From contig NZ_FUYE01000004.1 of assembly GCF_900167535.1 (NCBI RefSeq), positions 226,709-290,708 of the forward strand: 64,000 nucleotides of DNA, given 5' to 3'. Positions 54,093-63,909 of the stretch are shown one piece after another; within the stretch, counting starts at the first letter, position 1, and each line of letters begins with the position of its first letter. The position numbers and the translations under genes were made by a program. The notes beneath the pieces are model-generated. The model searched no databases and was not told where the DNA came from. It was given only the letters and a program-made list of their open reading frames with translations. Source of the DNA: Prosthecobacter debontii. GTDB lineage: Bacteria > Verrucomicrobiota > Verrucomicrobiia > Verrucomicrobiales > Verrucomicrobiaceae.

Positions 54093-54905
54093 ATGCCTGA
54101 GCTACCCGAAGTCGAGACGACCCTGAGAGGAGTATCCCCGTATTTGGTGGGGAGGACCATGCGCGAAGTGATTGTGCGGGATCGACGCTTACGCTGGCCT
54201 GTGCCAGATTCGATTCACGAAGTGGAGGGGCAGCGAATCCTATCCGGCAGACGCCGTGGCAAATACATGCTCTTTGAGTCAGCCAAGGGCACGCTCATGC
54301 TGCATTTGGGGATGTCAGGTAGCTTGCGAGTGACCAGTCCAGATACCCCTTGGCGTAAGCATGATCATTTGGCGCTAACCACCGATCATCAGCAGCAGAT
54401 CCGCCTTCACGATCCACGAAGATTTGGCGCGGCGTTATGGATCTCTGGAGATGTAACCAGGCATCCTCTTTTGGCAGAGTTAGGACCAGAGCCGCTATCG
54501 GAGGATTTCACGGTGGGGTATCTTCGTCAGCAATGTGAAGCTCGCACGGCTCCGATCAAAGCCGTCATCATGGACAGCCATGTGGTGGTGGGAGTGGGGA
54601 ACATTTACGCTTGTGAGGCCTTATTCATGGCAGGGATCTCACCTCACCAACAGGCCGGTAAAGTCAGCCAACTCAAGTTATCCAAACTCGTTCTCGCTAT
54701 TCAGGAAGTGCTGAGCGCCTCCATTGAGATGGGCGGCACTACCTTGCGTGATTTTCTCAATGAGAAGGGAGAGCCAGGTTACTTCAAACAGACGCTGCGT
54801 GTGTATGATCGAGAAGGACAGACTTGCCACACCTGTGAGACACCCGTGAAGAGGAAGGTCATGAGCAACCGTTCGACCTTTTACTGCCCGCATTGCCAGA
54901 AGTGA
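54093..54905 (+). CDS. mutM: Formamidopyrimidine-DNA glycosylase
   Basis: A 270-aa base-excision repair enzyme that removes 8-oxoguanine. It starts 'MPELPEVETTLRG' with the catalytic Pro (after Met removal) and Glu. The lesion-site Lys is in 'RRRGKYMLFE', Asn and Tyr are in 'VVGVGNIYACEALF' (near 165), and the C-terminal zinc finger is C-x2-C...C-x2-C ('CHTCETP', 'YCPHCQK'). The ATG at 54093 is fixed by the requirement for an N-terminal Pro. It converges on scpA with a 9-bp gap. Confidence 0.96.
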   Translation: MPELPEVETTLRGVSPYLVGRTMREVIVRDRRLRWPVPDSIHEVEGQRILSGRRRGKYMLFESAKGTLMLHLGMSGSLRVTSPDTPWRKHDHLALTTDHQQQIRLHDPRRFGAALWISGDVTRHPLLAELGPEPLSEDFTVGYLRQQCEARTAPIKAVIMDSHVVVGVGNIYACEALFMAGISPHQQAGKVSQLKLSKLVLAIQEVLSASIEMGGTTLRDFLNEKGEPGYFKQTLRVYDREGQTCHTCETPVKRKVMSNRSTFYCPHCQK

Positions 54906-54914
54906 AAAAACTGA

Positions 54915-55646
54915 TTAAAGCGCAGGGCGGATCACCACGATATCTCCCAGCATCTTTTCCTGTTCCACCATCAGATGATTCAGCTTCATCAGCTCCAGCA
55001 TCGCTAGGAAAGTGACAATGACTTCCACCCGGCTCGCAGCAGAACTGAAGAGACTGTCAAACCTTACGCGGCTGCCGATGACAATCGTCTCCAGTAGATG
55101 CTCGATCTTGTCCGCGACGGTGAAGCGATCACTGACGATCTCACGAATGTCGGTGCTGTTTTCAAAACGCTTCAAGACTTTTTGAAAAGCTTGGATGAGG
55201 TCAAAGATACCAACCTGCCCCACCACATCCGGAGGCGGTGCACTCAGATCTGGGAGTTCCGGGGTTGTGGCGAAAAACTCGTCCGCCTTAACTTCCTGCG
55301 TGCCAAGGAACATGGCGGCGTCTTTGAATTTCTTGTACTCGACGAGCTGCCGAATGAGTTCCCAGCGTGGATCTTCTTCATCTGCATCGTCCTCAGGGGG
55401 CTGCTGAGTTTGGGGCAGCAGTTCACGACTTTTGATGTACATCAGGTTGGCGGCCATCACGATGAACTCACTCGCCACCTCGATGTTCAGCATCTTGAAA
55501 GTATCGATATAGTCCAGGTACTGCTTGGTGATGCGCCCGATTGAGACGTCATAGATGTCGATCTCATCTTTTTTGATGAGATAGAGCAACAGATCGAGGG
55601 GCCCCTCGAAAATCTCCAGTTTGACCTTGTAATCCTTGTCTTCCAC
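54915..55646 (-). CDS. scpA: Segregation and condensation protein A
   Basis: A 243-aa kleisin that bridges SMC heads in chromosome condensation. The N-terminal signature is 'VKLEIFEGPLDLLLYLIKKD', with 'EFIVMAANLMYIKSRELLP' near 62. The C-terminal winged helix includes 'VEVIVTFLAMLELMKLNHLM'. The start is GTG at 55646. It is preceded after 45 bp by a secreted-protein gene on the same strand. scpB is not in the window. Confidence 0.93.
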   Translation of the reverse strand: MEDKDYKVKLEIFEGPLDLLLYLIKKDEIDIYDVSIGRITKQYLDYIDTFKMLNIEVASEFIVMAANLMYIKSRELLPQTQQPPEDDADEEDPRWELIRQLVEYKKFKDAAMFLGTQEVKADEFFATTPELPDLSAPPPDVVGQVGIFDLIQAFQKVLKRFENSTDIREIVSDRFTVADKIEHLLETIVIGSRVRFDSLFSSAASRVEVIVTFLAMLELMKLNHLMVEQEKMLGDIVVIRPAL

Positions 55647-55691
55647 TTGGGGAGCTATGAGCGGGAAGTGGACAGACGCGAGGAGAAATAT

Positions 55692-56174
55692 TTACTTCAA
55701 TACAGGCGGCTCAATTCCAAGTTCGGCGGTCAGTTTACGCGCAGCATCGAGTTGATCGGGCTTGACGAAGAGCATGCTGTAGAAATTTCCTTCGAGGACG
55801 ACAAAAAGAGGTTCAAAGCCTTTACTTTTGTAATCATTCACTTGGTTCTCCATCTCACGCTCTCCAGAGATCGTGATGCGCCACCAGCCGTTGAATTGAA
55901 TGGCTTTCGAGAAAATGGCTCGGTAGGCCATTTTTCCCTCATGGTATTCATAGTATATCATTTGTTCGCCACTGGCTCGCTTGCTCTCAGAGAGCTTATT
56001 CATGGCCTCAAACGCCAACCAGTCCGTGAATTGCTTTTCCCGAAACCTGGATTTGGCTGAACTGACTTTGGATGGCTTGACGCGCACTGGCTTATCGGTT
56101 GCCTGCGCAGTCGATAAGCTCATCAAGCTAAAAACAATCAACAGGAGACTGAGGGAATAATGGCCACTCTTCAT
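55692..56174 (-). CDS. Secreted protein with a tandem-repeat-like C-terminal motif
   Basis: A 160-aa protein with a Sec signal (about 1-25, ending A-Q-A). The C-terminal part ('RITISGEREMENQVNDYKSK', then 'GFEPLFVVLEGNFYSMLFVK') resembles the short beta repeats of secreted bacterial tandem-repeat proteins, where a helix precedes 'GY.p..vs.y'. The similarity is weak. No enzyme motif is visible. It is upstream of scpA and probably independent of it in function. Confidence 0.65.
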   Translation of the reverse strand: MKSGHYSLSLLLIVFSLMSLSTAQATDKPVRVKPSKVSSAKSRFREKQFTDWLAFEAMNKLSESKRASGEQMIYYEYHEGKMAYRAIFSKAIQFNGWWRITISGEREMENQVNDYKSKGFEPLFVVLEGNFYSMLFVKPDQLDAARKLTAELGIEPPVLK

Positions 56175-56316
56175 AAGGATGAAAATGGTAACAGGTGAGC
56201 ACCAATTTACGAAGCCTGATTATTTAATATTCTACTTAGGTGTCAATCGTGCTGCGATGGAGGCATTGATTTTTAAAATCATCGATGGCAGACAGAGGGT
56301 TCATCTTTCCCATTTT

Positions 56317-57165
56317 TCACGGTGAGATCAGTGAGTAACGACCTGCCAGTGAATCGACTTTTGGCGGAACCAAATGGGTCTCAAAATGGGCATAGATCGG
56401 CTGGAGTTCCTGCCAAAAGGCTCCCCAAGGATGGGTCGTTGTTAGCTGGCTTGCGCATTTTTCCTCGGTGAAGCGGAAGGGAAAAGCATGGACTTGAATG
56501 AGGGACTGTCCTTGGTTTAAGGCGGCTTCCACGATCAAGTAGATCTCCTCAATCACGGGATCGGTCATGGCAAAGCAGCCAATGCTTACTTCAGCGCCAT
56601 GGATCATGATGTAGCTACCCGAGCGCGCGTGATGCTGATCGTAAGCGTTTGGGTAACCAATATTGAAAGACAGGTGGTAGCTGCTGGCGGGATTCAGGGA
56701 GCGGTGGGTGACCGAGTAGATGCCTTCCGGGGCTTGGCCATCGCCTTCCTTGAGTTTGGGCCCCAGTTCACCGGACATCGCAGCAATGGGATAAGTTCGG
56801 AACCGTTTCCAGCCGGAGGCGCTTTGCAGCCAAAGTTCCAGCTCACGGCTTTCTTTGAAAAGACGGATGAAGGCTGGCTGGCCCAGGCTCAGGCCGTGTT
56901 TGTCGAGTTCTTCGGCCAACATGGGCATCAAGCGAGCTCTTACGTTGTGCAGACGTTTTTCAGCCGAGAGCTTCCGCCATTCTTCGTCGACAGGTGGAGT
57001 GGGGTAGGGGAGCGACATTTGCACGGGAGGTGAAAAAATGCTTTCCAGGTGGGGTTGGATGGCCTGCGCACAGCGGCTACAGGATTCCGGAGCAAGATTA
57101 GACCTTGCTGTTAATAGCCCTAACCCAATGGCCAAAGCGATGACGAGCCAATGAGAGTGACGCAT
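56317..57165 (-). CDS. L,D-transpeptidase (YafK/ErfK-like)
   Basis: A 282-aa envelope enzyme. It has an N-terminal anchor (about 5-22). The YkuD-type catalytic domain contains 'GDGQAPEGIYSVTHRSLNPA', the His in 'YIMIHGAEVSIGCFAMTDP' and the nucleophile Cys in S-I-G-C within the same segment. The layout (catalytic domain in the middle, basic N-terminal region) fits the YafK/DpaA group that removes or forms Lpp or meso-DAP crosslinks. The start at 57165 is preferred to 57228. Confidence 0.88.
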   Translation of the reverse strand: MRHSHWLVIALAIGLGLLTARSNLAPESCSRCAQAIQPHLESIFSPPVQMSLPYPTPPVDEEWRKLSAEKRLHNVRARLMPMLAEELDKHGLSLGQPAFIRLFKESRELELWLQSASGWKRFRTYPIAAMSGELGPKLKEGDGQAPEGIYSVTHRSLNPASSYHLSFNIGYPNAYDQHHARSGSYIMIHGAEVSIGCFAMTDPVIEEIYLIVEAALNQGQSLIQVHAFPFRFTEEKCASQLTTTHPWGAFWQELQPIYAHFETHLVPPKVDSLAGRYSLISP

Positions 57166-57237
57166 GACAGAATCTGAGTTGGAACAGGGGCCTCTCTCTA
57201 TAGTGGGAGAAAAGGTGGCTTTGATCAAAAATACCCG

Positions 57238-58260
57238 TCACACTCGGAGGCGGCGGAGGGTTTCTCCTGCACGCCAAATCCCTTCGGTCATGACGATTTT
57301 GGGATGTTCAGGGATTCCCCGCTCATTTTGCTGTTCTTGGGCGACCAGTAGGTCGACTGCCGTCGCCCCCAGAACATCCACCTGCTGATCGATGCCGGCC
57401 CAATGTGACCGGTCGGGCCTCCAGCCAAGGGTGACTAGCCCAAGTTTTTCTGGAATGGGGATATCCTCCAGCCAGTTTTCCAGACTTTGGCCGCTTTCGA
57501 TCACCACCTCAGGTTGACGAAGCTCCAACCAGCGGCGGAAGTCTTCTCGTTTGGGTTCCCTTTTCAGGTTCAGCAATTCGGCTGCCTGTTTCAAAGGCAG
57601 GGGATGATGGGATAAAAAACTGGCCGACCAGGCACCGAACATCCGGTCATCGACCACACTGCCGCCATAGTAGCCGATTCGTCGGTAGCCGAGCTTTTTC
57701 AGCTGGCGCATCGCGGTCATCATTCCGAGGTAATGATGGTGGTGAACCCGGTGCATCGGCGGGCGGGCGTAGCCCAGACCGACCACCACGCTGCTGAATT
57801 TCTCCCACTGCATGGAGACATGACCGCGACTTCGAGAGATGAGTGGAGACAGGATAAAACCGGAAATGCCTCGGGCTTCGAGGATTTCAGATAGCCGTCT
57901 TCCTGACATACCCTTAGCGGCCAAATAAAAGTCATCGAGATGAAATCCCAGATGGCTGGCTCTTTCCCGGGCACCCGCAATAAGCTGACGAGACCAAGGG
58001 GATAATTCGGTATCGGGTGAAACTTTATCCGACCAGATAAAGGCCAGAGTCCGTGGTGCCTGAGTGAGGCGCTTTCGCCGCATGTGCGTCATCAGTTTGG
58101 CAATGTCCGGGTCAGGGCGATACCCCAGATCAGAGGCGGTCTGAAGAATCCGCTCACGCAACGTGGATGCCACATAACGCTCTCCACGCAGTGCCCGTGA
58201 GACGGTCATTTTTGAGATTCCGAGTGTGTCGGCAATGATTTGAAGACTTGGATGGCTCAC
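57238..58260 (-). CDS. LacI-family transcriptional regulator
   Basis: A 340-aa regulator. The N-terminal HTH is 'LQIIADTLGISKMTVSRALR' (about 6-25) with the hinge near 50, followed by a periplasmic-binding-protein-like effector domain ('LGFHLDDFYLAAKGMSGRRL', 'RRIGYYGGSVVDDRM', 'GIDQQVDVLGATAVDLLVAQ'). The start is GTG at 58260. It probably controls carbohydrate genes; none is adjacent, so the regulon is unknown. It is divergent from lspA. Confidence 0.9.
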   Translation of the reverse strand: MSHPSLQIIADTLGISKMTVSRALRGERYVASTLRERILQTASDLGYRPDPDIAKLMTHMRRKRLTQAPRTLAFIWSDKVSPDTELSPWSRQLIAGARERASHLGFHLDDFYLAAKGMSGRRLSEILEARGISGFILSPLISRSRGHVSMQWEKFSSVVVGLGYARPPMHRVHHHHYLGMMTAMRQLKKLGYRRIGYYGGSVVDDRMFGAWSASFLSHHPLPLKQAAELLNLKREPKREDFRRWLELRQPEVVIESGQSLENWLEDIPIPEKLGLVTLGWRPDRSHWAGIDQQVDVLGATAVDLLVAQEQQNERGIPEHPKIVMTEGIWRAGETLRRLRV

Positions 58261-58393
58261 CTTTCACAGCATGCGCTCGAGAGAGCAGGAGGCAAGAACA
58301 GGACTTCGAAAGGATGAAGGGCCGTAGTTGGTCGGCTTGAGCGCTTGAGAAGTTCTTAAGGCCGCTTATGGAAAGGAAGATTTCCAACCCGCC

Positions 58394-58888
58394 ATGATCC
58401 GCCTTTTGCTGCTTTTATCCCTGCCTCTGTACATCCTAGATCAGTGGTCGAAGCTCTGGATTGTCAGACATTTTGAATTGCACGTCACGGAGCAGGAAGT
58501 CATTCCTGGGGTCTTCTGGCTCCATCACACTGCCAACACGGGGGTCGCCTTTGGCCTGTTCAACGGCACTGAATATGCCAATTACGCCTTCGGCGCCATT
58601 TCGCTCACAGCGTTGACCTTCATTACGATTCTTTACAGGAAGGGCGCTTTCCCTGGGGTATTCAGTCGCACGGCGGTGGGACTGCTTGTCGCAGGCATTT
58701 TGGGAAATCTGACGGATCGCTTCCTGCATGGCTATGTGGTGGATTTTCTCCGGTTTGATTTTGGTTTTCCACCTTTCAATCCCTGGCCGTCATTCAACGT
58801 CGCGGACTCATGCGTGGTGGTTGCTGCCATCCTACTAGCGATTGCATCCTTCGTCGAGGCATCGCCAGCCTCTCAAAAGAAAGCGTGA
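58394..58888 (+). CDS. lspA: Lipoprotein signal peptidase
   Basis: A 164-aa signal peptidase II that cleaves before the lipid-modified Cys. Four TM helices, 'DQWSKLWIV' near the start, 'NTGVAFGLF' (near 50), and the two catalytic Asp residues in 'GNLTDRFLHGYVVDFL' and 'FNVADSCVVV'. A terminator follows at 58943. The many lipoprotein signals in the window are consistent with it. Confidence 0.96.
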   Translation: MIRLLLLLSLPLYILDQWSKLWIVRHFELHVTEQEVIPGVFWLHHTANTGVAFGLFNGTEYANYAFGAISLTALTFITILYRKGAFPGVFSRTAVGLLVAGILGNLTDRFLHGYVVDFLRFDFGFPPFNPWPSFNVADSCVVVAAILLAIASFVEASPASQKKA

Positions 58889-58942
58889 TTGAGGAGTCCT
58901 CGGATTCCGGATCTTTAGTCTCGTCAATTTAACAGATTTTGA

Positions 58943-58970
58943 GGCCCGTCCTACTGGACGGGCCTTTTTT
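58943..58970 (+). terminator. Rho-independent terminator after lspA
   Basis: A 9-bp perfect stem (ggcccgtcc / ggacgggcc, 58943-58951 with 58956-58964), a 4-nt loop and six T. Confidence 0.92.
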
Positions 58971-59452
58971 ATTTTTGAGAACGTCCAGGATCGGAGCGTG
59001 AACCCTGGACCTGGAGGACTCTCAGCCAAGTGTTTTTGGAGCTCTTCCTCAATGGGTAGCAAAATCGAGAATTGTTTTGCCTCGCGTACGGCCCTGTGGA
59101 GTTGCTGTGGACGTGGGAGAGTGAGGCTTCTCTCATTCGAAAGAGATCTCTTTTCCCGAAACCGGGGCAAAAACAGTAACGGCCGCTCAAAAGAAGGCAG
59201 GTTGTAGGAGGCATAATTCCAAAATAAAGAGGCGTTTTATCATAAAATGGAATCCATACGAGCTTAATATTAAAATTATGTTAAACATAAAGAGTTGATT
59301 TCGCAGAACTGATTAGAGCGATCTCATGATGTAATATGTTTAAAATCAATAAATAACGCGTTTTACGTTGGAAAAGCGGTTCAATTTCAAAAGTTCTGAC
59401 GAATTCAAAAAATCTCAAATTACAGAAATTCTACAAATTTAGAAATTGGTTA
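58971..59452. other. AT-rich non-coding stretch
   Basis: About 480 bp in which no open frame looks coding. From about 59215 to 59500 the sequence is strongly AT-rich with A/T runs, in contrast to the flanking genes. It ends in the promoter of the NlpC-like gene. It could be an upstream activating or nucleoid-protein-binding region, or a recombination scar. Confidence 0.5.
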
Positions 59453-59480
59453 TTGCAGTGATTCTAGTTTTTGATATAAT
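59453..59480 (+). promoter_or_regulatory. Sigma-70-type promoter of the NlpC/P60-like gene
   Basis: TTGCAG (59453-59458), a 16-bp spacer and a perfect TATAAT (59475-59480). The ATG is 24 bp downstream of the -10 box, giving a leader of only about 18 nt. The AT-rich DNA upstream could act as an UP element. Confidence 0.6.
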
Positions 59481-59504
59481 TGCCATATCAAACAGAATAA
59501 CTGC

Positions 59505-60206
59505 ATGAAGACTTTTTCTCGCATCGCTGTCCTTTTTCTCTTGGTCGTTATCTGCGCCGCTCCGAAGGCGGCTTCCGCCCAGTATGGATATGCTGCGAGC
59601 CATTATGCGGCCCAACAGGCTGCCTACGCCCAGCAACAGCAGGCTGCTTATTATGCGCAGATGCAGCAGCAAGCCGCCGCCGCCGCTTATTATGCTCAGC
59701 AGCAAGCTGCAGCCGCTTATCAGGCTCGCATGCAACAGCAGCAGATGATGGCTGCCCGGGCAGTGCCTGTGGCTCGCACGGCTCCTGTGGCTGGTTCACT
59801 GATTCGTTTCGACGGTCGCTACGCTTCTTGCTCAGCGAGCCTGCCAACTCAGGTGCAGTATCTCATCAACGCTGCGAATCATTTGCAGAGCAGTCCATAT
59901 GTCCGCGGGGCAGGCCATGGCCGCGTGGAAGATCGTGCTTATGATTGCTCGAGCTCCACATCCTACACTTTGATCAAAGCAGGCTTATTGAAGAGCCCTT
60001 TAACATCTGCTGGTTTTGCGAACTATGGCCAAGCGGGTGAGGGGCGCTTCATCACGATTTGGGTGAAGCCTGGGGATCATGTTTTCATGACTGTGTGCGG
60101 CCTTCGTCTGGACACCTCCGGTGGCATGGCTGGTGAAGGCCCACGCTGGCGCACCAAAGGCCGTAGCTACGCTGGTTTCAGCCCCCGTCATCCTTTTGGA
60201 TTGTGA
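59505..60206 (+). CDS. Secreted NlpC/P60-like protein with Ala/Gln/Tyr-rich region
   Basis: A 233-aa protein with a signal peptide (about 1-25). Residues about 26-85 are low complexity, rich in Ala, Gln and Tyr ('AQQAAYAQQQQAAYYAQMQQ'). The C-terminal domain looks like NlpC/P60: 'RVEDRAYDCSSSTSYTLIKA' with the candidate Cys in D-C-S-S, 'WVKPGDHVFMTVCGLRLDTS' with the His, and 'GPRW'. It would be a peptidoglycan peptidase or amidase anchored by the sticky N-terminal segment. The strong upstream promoter suggests high expression. Confidence 0.72.
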   Translation: MKTFSRIAVLFLLVVICAAPKAASAQYGYAASHYAAQQAAYAQQQQAAYYAQMQQQAAAAAYYAQQQAAAAYQARMQQQQMMAARAVPVARTAPVAGSLIRFDGRYASCSASLPTQVQYLINAANHLQSSPYVRGAGHGRVEDRAYDCSSSTSYTLIKAGLLKSPLTSAGFANYGQAGEGRFITIWVKPGDHVFMTVCGLRLDTSGGMAGEGPRWRTKGRSYAGFSPRHPFGL

Positions 60207-60320
60207 TTCTTAAAACTGCGACTCTTTTGCTAGTCGCAAATCATTTTGGCGATGCAGGTAAAAGAATCAGGCTTTTCAAACTCGATAAAATTGCCATAGT
60301 GTCTCGTGGCTCTCACTTTT

Positions 60321-60554
60321 ATGAAAAGCTCTTTTCTCACTGTTTCTCACGATAGCAGCCGTCTCAGCGAGATCGTTGTAGGTTGGAATTCGATGCCGGC
60401 CTATGGACAACGGTCGCAAGCGCCTGTAGGCGCCGAAGGAGTCCAGCAGTTTATCGACGAGGCGCGCGGGCAATCTCCTGAGGGAACTGAAGCGAGTGGT
60501 TCTTTCTGGAATACCTTCTCGACGTCTGCGACAGAGATCCGATTGGCTGCTTAA
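60321..60554 (+). CDS. Possible small protein
   Basis: An open frame of 77 codons from the ATG at 60321 (an in-frame start at 60306 is also possible), with 'SSFLTVSHDSSRLSEIVVGW' and 'GAEGVQQFIDEARGQSPEGT'. No family is recognised. A good terminator lies 34 bp after the stop, which supports a transcript here. It follows the NlpC-like gene by 114 bp and could be part of the same unit. Confidence 0.4.
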   Translation: MKSSFLTVSHDSSRLSEIVVGWNSMPAYGQRSQAPVGAEGVQQFIDEARGQSPEGTEASGSFWNTFSTSATEIRLAA

Positions 60555-60587
60555 AAAGCAGCGGCCAACCCATGAACGATAGTTTGA

Positions 60588-60613
60588 GGCCAGGGAGTTC
60601 CCTTGGCCTTTTT
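60588..60613 (+). terminator. Rho-independent terminator
   Basis: GGCCAGGGA (60588-60596) pairs with TCCCTTGGCC (60599-60608) with one bulge, then five T. It ends the transcript of the small open frame and/or the NlpC-like gene. Confidence 0.8.
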
Positions 60614-60694
60614 CATTTGTGATAAAGCGGGTTTTCGAGTGGTCCCTGATTTACCCCCAATCCTGCAAGGCGCTGATTTGGATGGGAAGCTTTG

Positions 60695-60962
60695 CTAAAA
60701 AGCATAGACCCGATGGCCTTGGGCCACTTGTCGCCCAGATTCCCTAATCTGATTGATCGTTAACGTGCCACGTTTCGATTCCGGCCGGAGCTCAAGTCGA
60801 GTAAACGGGCCTTGATCTTCTATTTGGGTTTCCTTTGGAGAAACGCCAGGGGATGAGCTGATAAAGACCTCCTGGAGAGGAATCGGCGTCAGACACGTGC
60901 TTGCTTTCCAGGTTCTAACTTTGTCCTCTCGATCGCTGAGAAGCGGATGGTTTTTTGAGGCA
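60695..60962 (-). pseudogene. Coding-like remnant without a start codon
   Basis: The minus strand from just after a TGA (near 60963) to the TAG at 60695 is open for 88 codons and reads protein-like, for example 'PKETQIEDQGPFTRLELRPE' and 'SKRGTLTINQIRESGRQVAQ'. The pattern 'GPFTRLELRP...GTLTI' recalls beta-strand domains of secreted carbohydrate-related proteins. No start codon with a plausible N-terminus exists. It is probably the tail of a decayed gene downstream of the hybrid kinase. Confidence 0.35.
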
Positions 60963-61035
60963 CCTCAGTCTCTGCGGCGAAGAAAAATAGACATCCTCCA
61001 AATGCAGCGCGATTGCTGCTCTGGGGAAGTTTTTG

Positions 61036-63909
61036 CTATAAAACCATCGGCCTCAAAGCCGCTTCTTTTTCCAAGCAAGGAGGGATGGTCTTGCGGAAAT
61101 CATCGAGACTGACGGGCTTCGTTAGGAAGGCGTTCATACCCACTTCTTTACATTCTTCCCGGACGCCGGTGAGTGCGTGTCCAGTCATGGCAATGATGGC
61201 GGGCTGGTTTTTGAGATGAAAGTTACTGCGGATGGCACGTGCGGCATCAATGCCGCCCATGACGGGCATTTGCAGATCCATGAAGACGAGGTCGTAACTT
61301 CCAGTGCTCACTTTCTCCACAGCTTCTTCGCCATTATTCGCCACATCGACTTGAGCGTAACCCAGCCTCTGGAGAAGCATGGTAGCGATCTTTTGGTTGA
61401 GCGGCTGATCTTCGACCAGCAAGATCAGGGCAGGGTTTTGCTTGGCAAAACTTTCACCACTGGCGGATGCTGCTGCGGCAATGGCCCGGCTCGTATCCTT
61501 AGAGATCTGGGCATCATGCACCGCCTCTCCTGCACGACTGTAGTGGGCCTGCGGAGGGGATTCCGTATTGGATTGGAAAAAGCCGTTGAGAGAGGGAGGG
61601 GTCGGTGGCGCGGGTGGTGGCGGTTGAAGCCACGCTGGATTGGGATCAGGGGCATTCATGGGAGGCAGAGAGGCGGGAGGTTCTTGGGTGGGCGGGTGAG
61701 GCGGATGATAACCCCACGCCTGTGCAGCGTTAGGGATCGGGGCTGCCTTTCCAGACGGCATTGACGAGTGATCAGAGATTTGCGGCGCGATGAATGCGGG
61801 GGCTGCCATCGCAGCCATAGGCGGGATAAATAAACCGGGAGGAGTCGGCGGTGCCGCAGGCTGCTGAGGGAGCAAGGGAACGCGAGGCTGACGCGTGAGT
61901 TCGGCGAGGCAGCGTAGTAATTCACGACGTTTAGCGGGTTTGCTGATTTTGCCGTAGCGTGCGTACCCTGCGGGCGTGAATTGATCTCGAAGCTTCCAGA
62001 GGGTGAGGGGGAGCAAGACCAAAATACCAGTCCCCTGGGTGGCGGCAATGCTCATGATTGGAGCCGCCGTCTCCGGAGTGAAGGCGCTCACGTCAAAGAT
62101 AAACACGGTGCTTTCCGCCAGATCCCGAGCCAGGGTGGCAGGCTCGATTTTTGGAAGTGCAATGGCGGATGTGGCCCATTGCCGGAGTGTCTGTTGCAGA
62201 ATCTGCTGTGTCGTCGTGTGAGGGCTGTGATAGATGATCCGTTGATCTTTGATGATGTCCTGCCAGCCGATTTCCTCTTCACGGCCAGCGTCATCCTGGG
62301 CCACACGAAGGGGAAGCTCAAAGAAGAAGTCTGAGCCCTGCCCCTGCTCACTGATCACACTAATCTCTCCACCCATCATTCGGCAGAGCTTACGGCAAAT
62401 GGCCAGGCCGAGCCCCGTACCACCATATTTGCGAGTGGTGGAAGTGTCGGCCTGGGTAAAGGCTTGGAATAGGCTGCCAATCTTGTCCGACGGAATACCG
62501 ATGCCGGTATCGCGGACGGAGAAATGAAGATGTGCAAGATCGCCTTGAGGCGTCTTGCGGCTCACCTGCCGAGCGAGAATGAGGATCTCGCCTTTTTCTG
62601 TGAACTTGATGGAGTTGCCGACGAGATTGACCAAGACCTGCTTGATGCGCTGAAAGTCTCCTTTGAACATCCGCGGTAAAGCAGGATCCATGTGGAAATT
62701 CAATTCGATCGCCTTCTCGGCGGCTCGATAAGAGAAGACGTCGGCCACCTCCGCCAAAAGCTTCTCCATATCGACAGGCATATCCTCGATTTCCATCTTA
62801 CCAGATTCGATTTTGGAGAAGTCCAAGATGTCATTGATCAGATGCAGCAGCGACTCACCGGAGGAACGGATCATACGAACCAATTCCTCCTGCTCGTGGT
62901 CCAATCCCATCTCTAGAAGCAGGGAGGTCGTGCCGATGATGCCGTTCATCGGAGTGCGGATCTCATGGCTCATGTTGGCCAGGAAATCTCCTTTAGCCGC
63001 AGTAGCTACCTCGGCTTGTTTGCGCGCCTTTTGGAATTCCCCCAGCATCTGCTGACGTCGTGATTCTTCCTGTTGGAAGCCGGTGATGGCATGATTGAAC
63101 TGATCCTGAAGCGAATCCAAATCATCAAGGCCGGAGGCGGGCAGGCGATGATTGAGATTGCCTTGTTTGAGAGCCTCGAAACCCGCCTTGAGCGCTTCGG
63201 TTTTGCGGGTGATGGCACAACCTACCAGATAAAAACCGAGAATAGCCGGGAGTAACCCGATGGCGGTGCCGAGTGCAGGCACCATGAGGCGAGGAAGATT
63301 CAAAAGATGCCGAATGTGTACCCGCGGCTGGCGGGCGATGATGACCCCGGCGATCCGTCCATCGGCATTCATCAGCGGTGCACCTGCCAGCAACCATTCA
63401 TAAGGACGCTTGAGGCTGGCTTCGAGGGGATTGTTGGCATCGCCAATGACCACGGAGGAACCCGCCATCACACGATACACGATGTCCTGGAGTTGCTGGG
63501 TGTCTGGCTCCATCGGCTGGAGATTGAGCGCCGTATCATGTACGATAATAAACGGCGTCTTCGTCATGGGGGGCAGCCCGGGATTGGCATTGGGGCCGAC
63601 GATTTCCACGCGTAATCCAAGGTCTTGGATCAAGGTGGGAACGTCCACAATTTGCAGACGCATCTTCAGGTGAACGATCGACTCACTGGTTAGGTTGCGA
63701 GAGCCCACCAAGGTCTCAGGAGTCAAGTTTTGGGCGCGGAGTTCCGCTTGAGCCGCTTGTACAATGCTGCCCATGTAGGCGCGTTGAGAGAGGCGGAGGA
63801 TCTGGAAATCCTGCCATAAAAACGCAGCTGCTGTGACTGTGGCTCCCATGAGGACGGCCAGCACTCCCAGCAGCATGAAACGGCTAGCGATGGAAAAGCG
63901 AAGCTTCAT
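61036..63909 (-). CDS. Hybrid sensor histidine kinase with C-terminal receiver
   Basis: A 957-aa membrane kinase. TM1 (about 10-33), a periplasmic sensor domain (about 35-200), TM2 (about 208-232), HAMP and coiled-coil linker (about 232-305), HisKA with phospho-His315 in '[12 protein letters not shown]', and HATPase ('[15 protein letters not shown]', '[11 protein letters not shown]'). Next come a divergent receiver-like segment without a clear acidic pair, a Pro-rich linker ('[20 protein letters not shown]') and a complete receiver ('[19 protein letters not shown]', phospho-Asp in '[12 protein letters not shown]', Lys in 'FLTKPVSL'). Its start overlaps the stop of an upstream response-regulator gene. 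Confidence 0.95.
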   Translation of the reverse strand: MKLRFSIASRFMLLGVLAVLMGATVTAAAFLWQDFQILRLSQRAYMGSIVQAAQAELRAQNLTPETLVGSRNLTSESIVHLKMRLQIVDVPTLIQDLGLRVEIVGPNANPGLPPMTKTPFIIVHDTALNLQPMEPDTQQLQDIVYRVMAGSSVVIGDANNPLEASLKRPYEWLLAGAPLMNADGRIAGVIIARQPRVHIRHLLNLPRLMVPALGTAIGLLPAILGFYLVGCAITRKTEALKAGFEALKQGNLNHRLPASGLDDLDSLQDQFNHAITGFQQEESRRQQMLGEFQKARKQAEVATAAKGDFLANMSHEIRTPMNGIIGTTSLLLEMGLDHEQEELVRMIRSSGESLLHLINDILDFSKIESGKMEIEDMPVDMEKLLAEVADVFSYRAAEKAIELNFHMDPALPRMFKGDFQRIKQVLVNLVGNSIKFTEKGEILILARQVSRKTPQGDLAHLHFSVRDTGIGIPSDKIGSLFQAFTQADTSTTRKYGGTGLGLAICRKLCRMMGGEISVISEQGQGSDFFFELPLRVAQDDAGREEEIGWQDIIKDQRIIYHSPHTTTQQILQQTLRQWATSAIALPKIEPATLARDLAESTVFIFDVSAFTPETAAPIMSIAATQGTGILVLLPLTLWKLRDQFTPAGYARYGKISKPAKRRELLRCLAELTRQPRVPLLPQQPAAPPTPPGLFIPPMAAMAAPAFIAPQISDHSSMPSGKAAPIPNAAQAWGYHPPHPPTQEPPASLPPMNAPDPNPAWLQPPPPAPPTPPSLNGFFQSNTESPPQAHYSRAGEAVHDAQISKDTSRAIAAAASASGESFAKQNPALILLVEDQPLNQKIATMLLQRLGYAQVDVANNGEEAVEKVSTGSYDLVFMDLQMPVMGGIDAARAIRSNFHLKNQPAIIAMTGHALTGVREECKEVGMNAFLTKPVSLDDFRKTIPPCLEKEAALRPMVL

